Origin: Nepenthes gracilis
Lineage: Eukaryota > Streptophyta > Magnoliopsida > Caryophyllales > Nepenthaceae
NCBI GenBank assembly: GCA_033239525.1
Contig: BSYO01000031.1
Span: 2,418,001-2,482,000, forward strand
Direction: 5' to 3'
Length of the DNA: 64,000 nt
Position 1 is the first letter of the stretch, and each line of letters opens with the position of its first letter. Made by a program: the position numbers and the translations under genes. Shown piece by piece: positions 63,014 to 64,000 of the stretch. The notes under the pieces were generated by a model. The model did no database searches. It was not told where the DNA came from and worked only from the letters and a program-made list of their open reading frames with translations.

Positions 63014-64000
63014 ATGTCCGATTTTTACTTAATTTATATTGATATTATTCAATCATTTTGAATTTATTAAAAATAGTTGTTTAATGAAAATTTGAAGAAA
63101 AGTTTAAAGAATGGAAACAGGCTTAGCACTTGATGCATACCTGATGTGTACTCATATGTATTTTGGGCAGATTAGATATACCCAAGGAATGTCTCTAGAG
63201 CACTCGAGCGCGATTTGGAGAGGTTGTAGGATGCCTAATGCACACCTTTTGTGGTCCAGGTGTGATAAATACTAAATTTTATATATTTTTTTTATTTAAT
63301 TTTTGTTATTTTTTATCAATTTTTATATAAATTACGTAATTAAATTATATATTTTAATTATATAAATTTTATTTCTCGAATAAAAATTTTTAGAATAAAA
63401 TATGCAAATTAACTGTATAAAGCCTTTATTTTGTCAAACTACGTGACCTATCGAAGAAATATATATATATATATATATATTAAAAAAAGAAAGAAAAAAA
63501 GAGGAAGAAGAGAAAAGTAGGGCGTGCGTTTGCAGCGATAAGGCAGGGGAGGCGACGAAGGAGCAGGAGAATGGTAAAGAAGAAAAAAAAGGAAAAAGAG
63601 AAAATATTACTACCCTTCTCTATTAATAGGGATCCGAGGAGCTGGAGGAGGGAAGCGGGAAGTGAGAGTTGCAGGAGGGATTTGGAAACGGGAGTAAGAG
63701 AAGCTGGAAGGGGATTTGGGGCACGCCTCTGCCTAAAGGTAGAGGAAAGTTTGAGGGAGAAAGAAAGGCAGACGATGAGTCTGCCGTGAAGCAGAAGCAG
63801 AGGCCGAGAGCTGGGTGAGCAGCGGCTCTGCCTCAGGCAGAGGAACGAGAGTAAGAGGAACAGAGAAGGGAAGGAGAATCGAGGGATTTGGAAGCGAGAG
63901 TAAAAAAGAGAGGAAGGTGCGAAAAACAGAGGGATTTGCGACTGTGGCCGCGTGTGAAGCTGGAGGAAGAGGGGATTTGGTGTAAAGCTGGAAAAAGAGG
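63014..64000 (+). mobile_element. Start of another LTR-like sequence, cut by the window end
   Basis: After CACGTAATGTCCGATTTTTA come CTTGATGCATACCTGATGTG and CACTCGAGCGCG strings and then a long purine-rich tract (63480-64000). This is the order seen, inverted, in the LTRs at 6315, 24370 and 56658. The tract contains repeated GGGATTTGG motifs (63676, 63711, 63882, 63932, 63971). The open frame at 63571-63789 lies in the purine tract and has no recognisable protein. Confidence 0.45.

Noticed and set aside
1..64000. tRNA or rRNA genes and organelle-derived insertions
   Set aside because: None recognised by eye; only tRNA-derived SINE bodies and retroelement primer sites were seen. A tRNAscan-SE and organelle BLAST run would settle it.

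Overview
The window is plant (angiosperm) nuclear DNA. The evidence is spliced genes of plant-only families (a vacuolar sorting receptor and an IRK-type LRR receptor kinase), very AT-rich spacers, a plant Ty3/gypsy element of the Tekay/Del kind, tRNA-derived SINE fragments and many MITE-like repeats. The species cannot be named from the sequence; nothing points to a grass. Three protein-coding genes are supported. Most of the remaining DNA is LTR-retrotransposon material and tandem or dispersed repeats. Layout: 1-533 is the end of an LTR, followed by two short-period minisatellites (598-1345). Gene 1 (+, 1944-23178) encodes a 286-residue type I membrane protein of unknown function in four exons. 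Its second intron is about 17.7 kb and holds a tandem triplication, a large ACATAT microsatellite, a decayed Tekay-like retrotransposon with both LTRs (6315-13917) nested in an older LTR, a solo LTR with target duplication (17112-17891) and several MITE-like repeats. 23179-33182 is intergenic: an LTR relative (24370-26410), a GC-rich solo LTR (28462-29466), a tiny 210-bp solo LTR with a perfect target duplication (30202-30411) and a copia-like LTR remnant (about 31321-32271). Gene 2 (-, 33183-36676) is a two-exon IRK-like receptor kinase of 972 residues with an altered catalytic loop. 36677-41346 is AT-rich spacer with three copies of a 181-bp tandem repeat. Gene 3 (-, 41347-51859) is an 11-exon vacuolar sorting receptor of 625 residues, VSR1-like, with a probable GC-AG intron and an intronic duplication that copies one of its own donor sites. 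From about 53 kb to the end there is nested LTR-retrotransposon debris, including a gag fragment and a solo LTR inserted in another LTR. The three genes have no evident shared operon-like or pathway logic: two are cell-surface or endomembrane receptors and one is an uncharacterised membrane protein, each independently spliced. Exon borders were set by reading frame, splice consensus and remembered family sequences; no alignment or database search was run.
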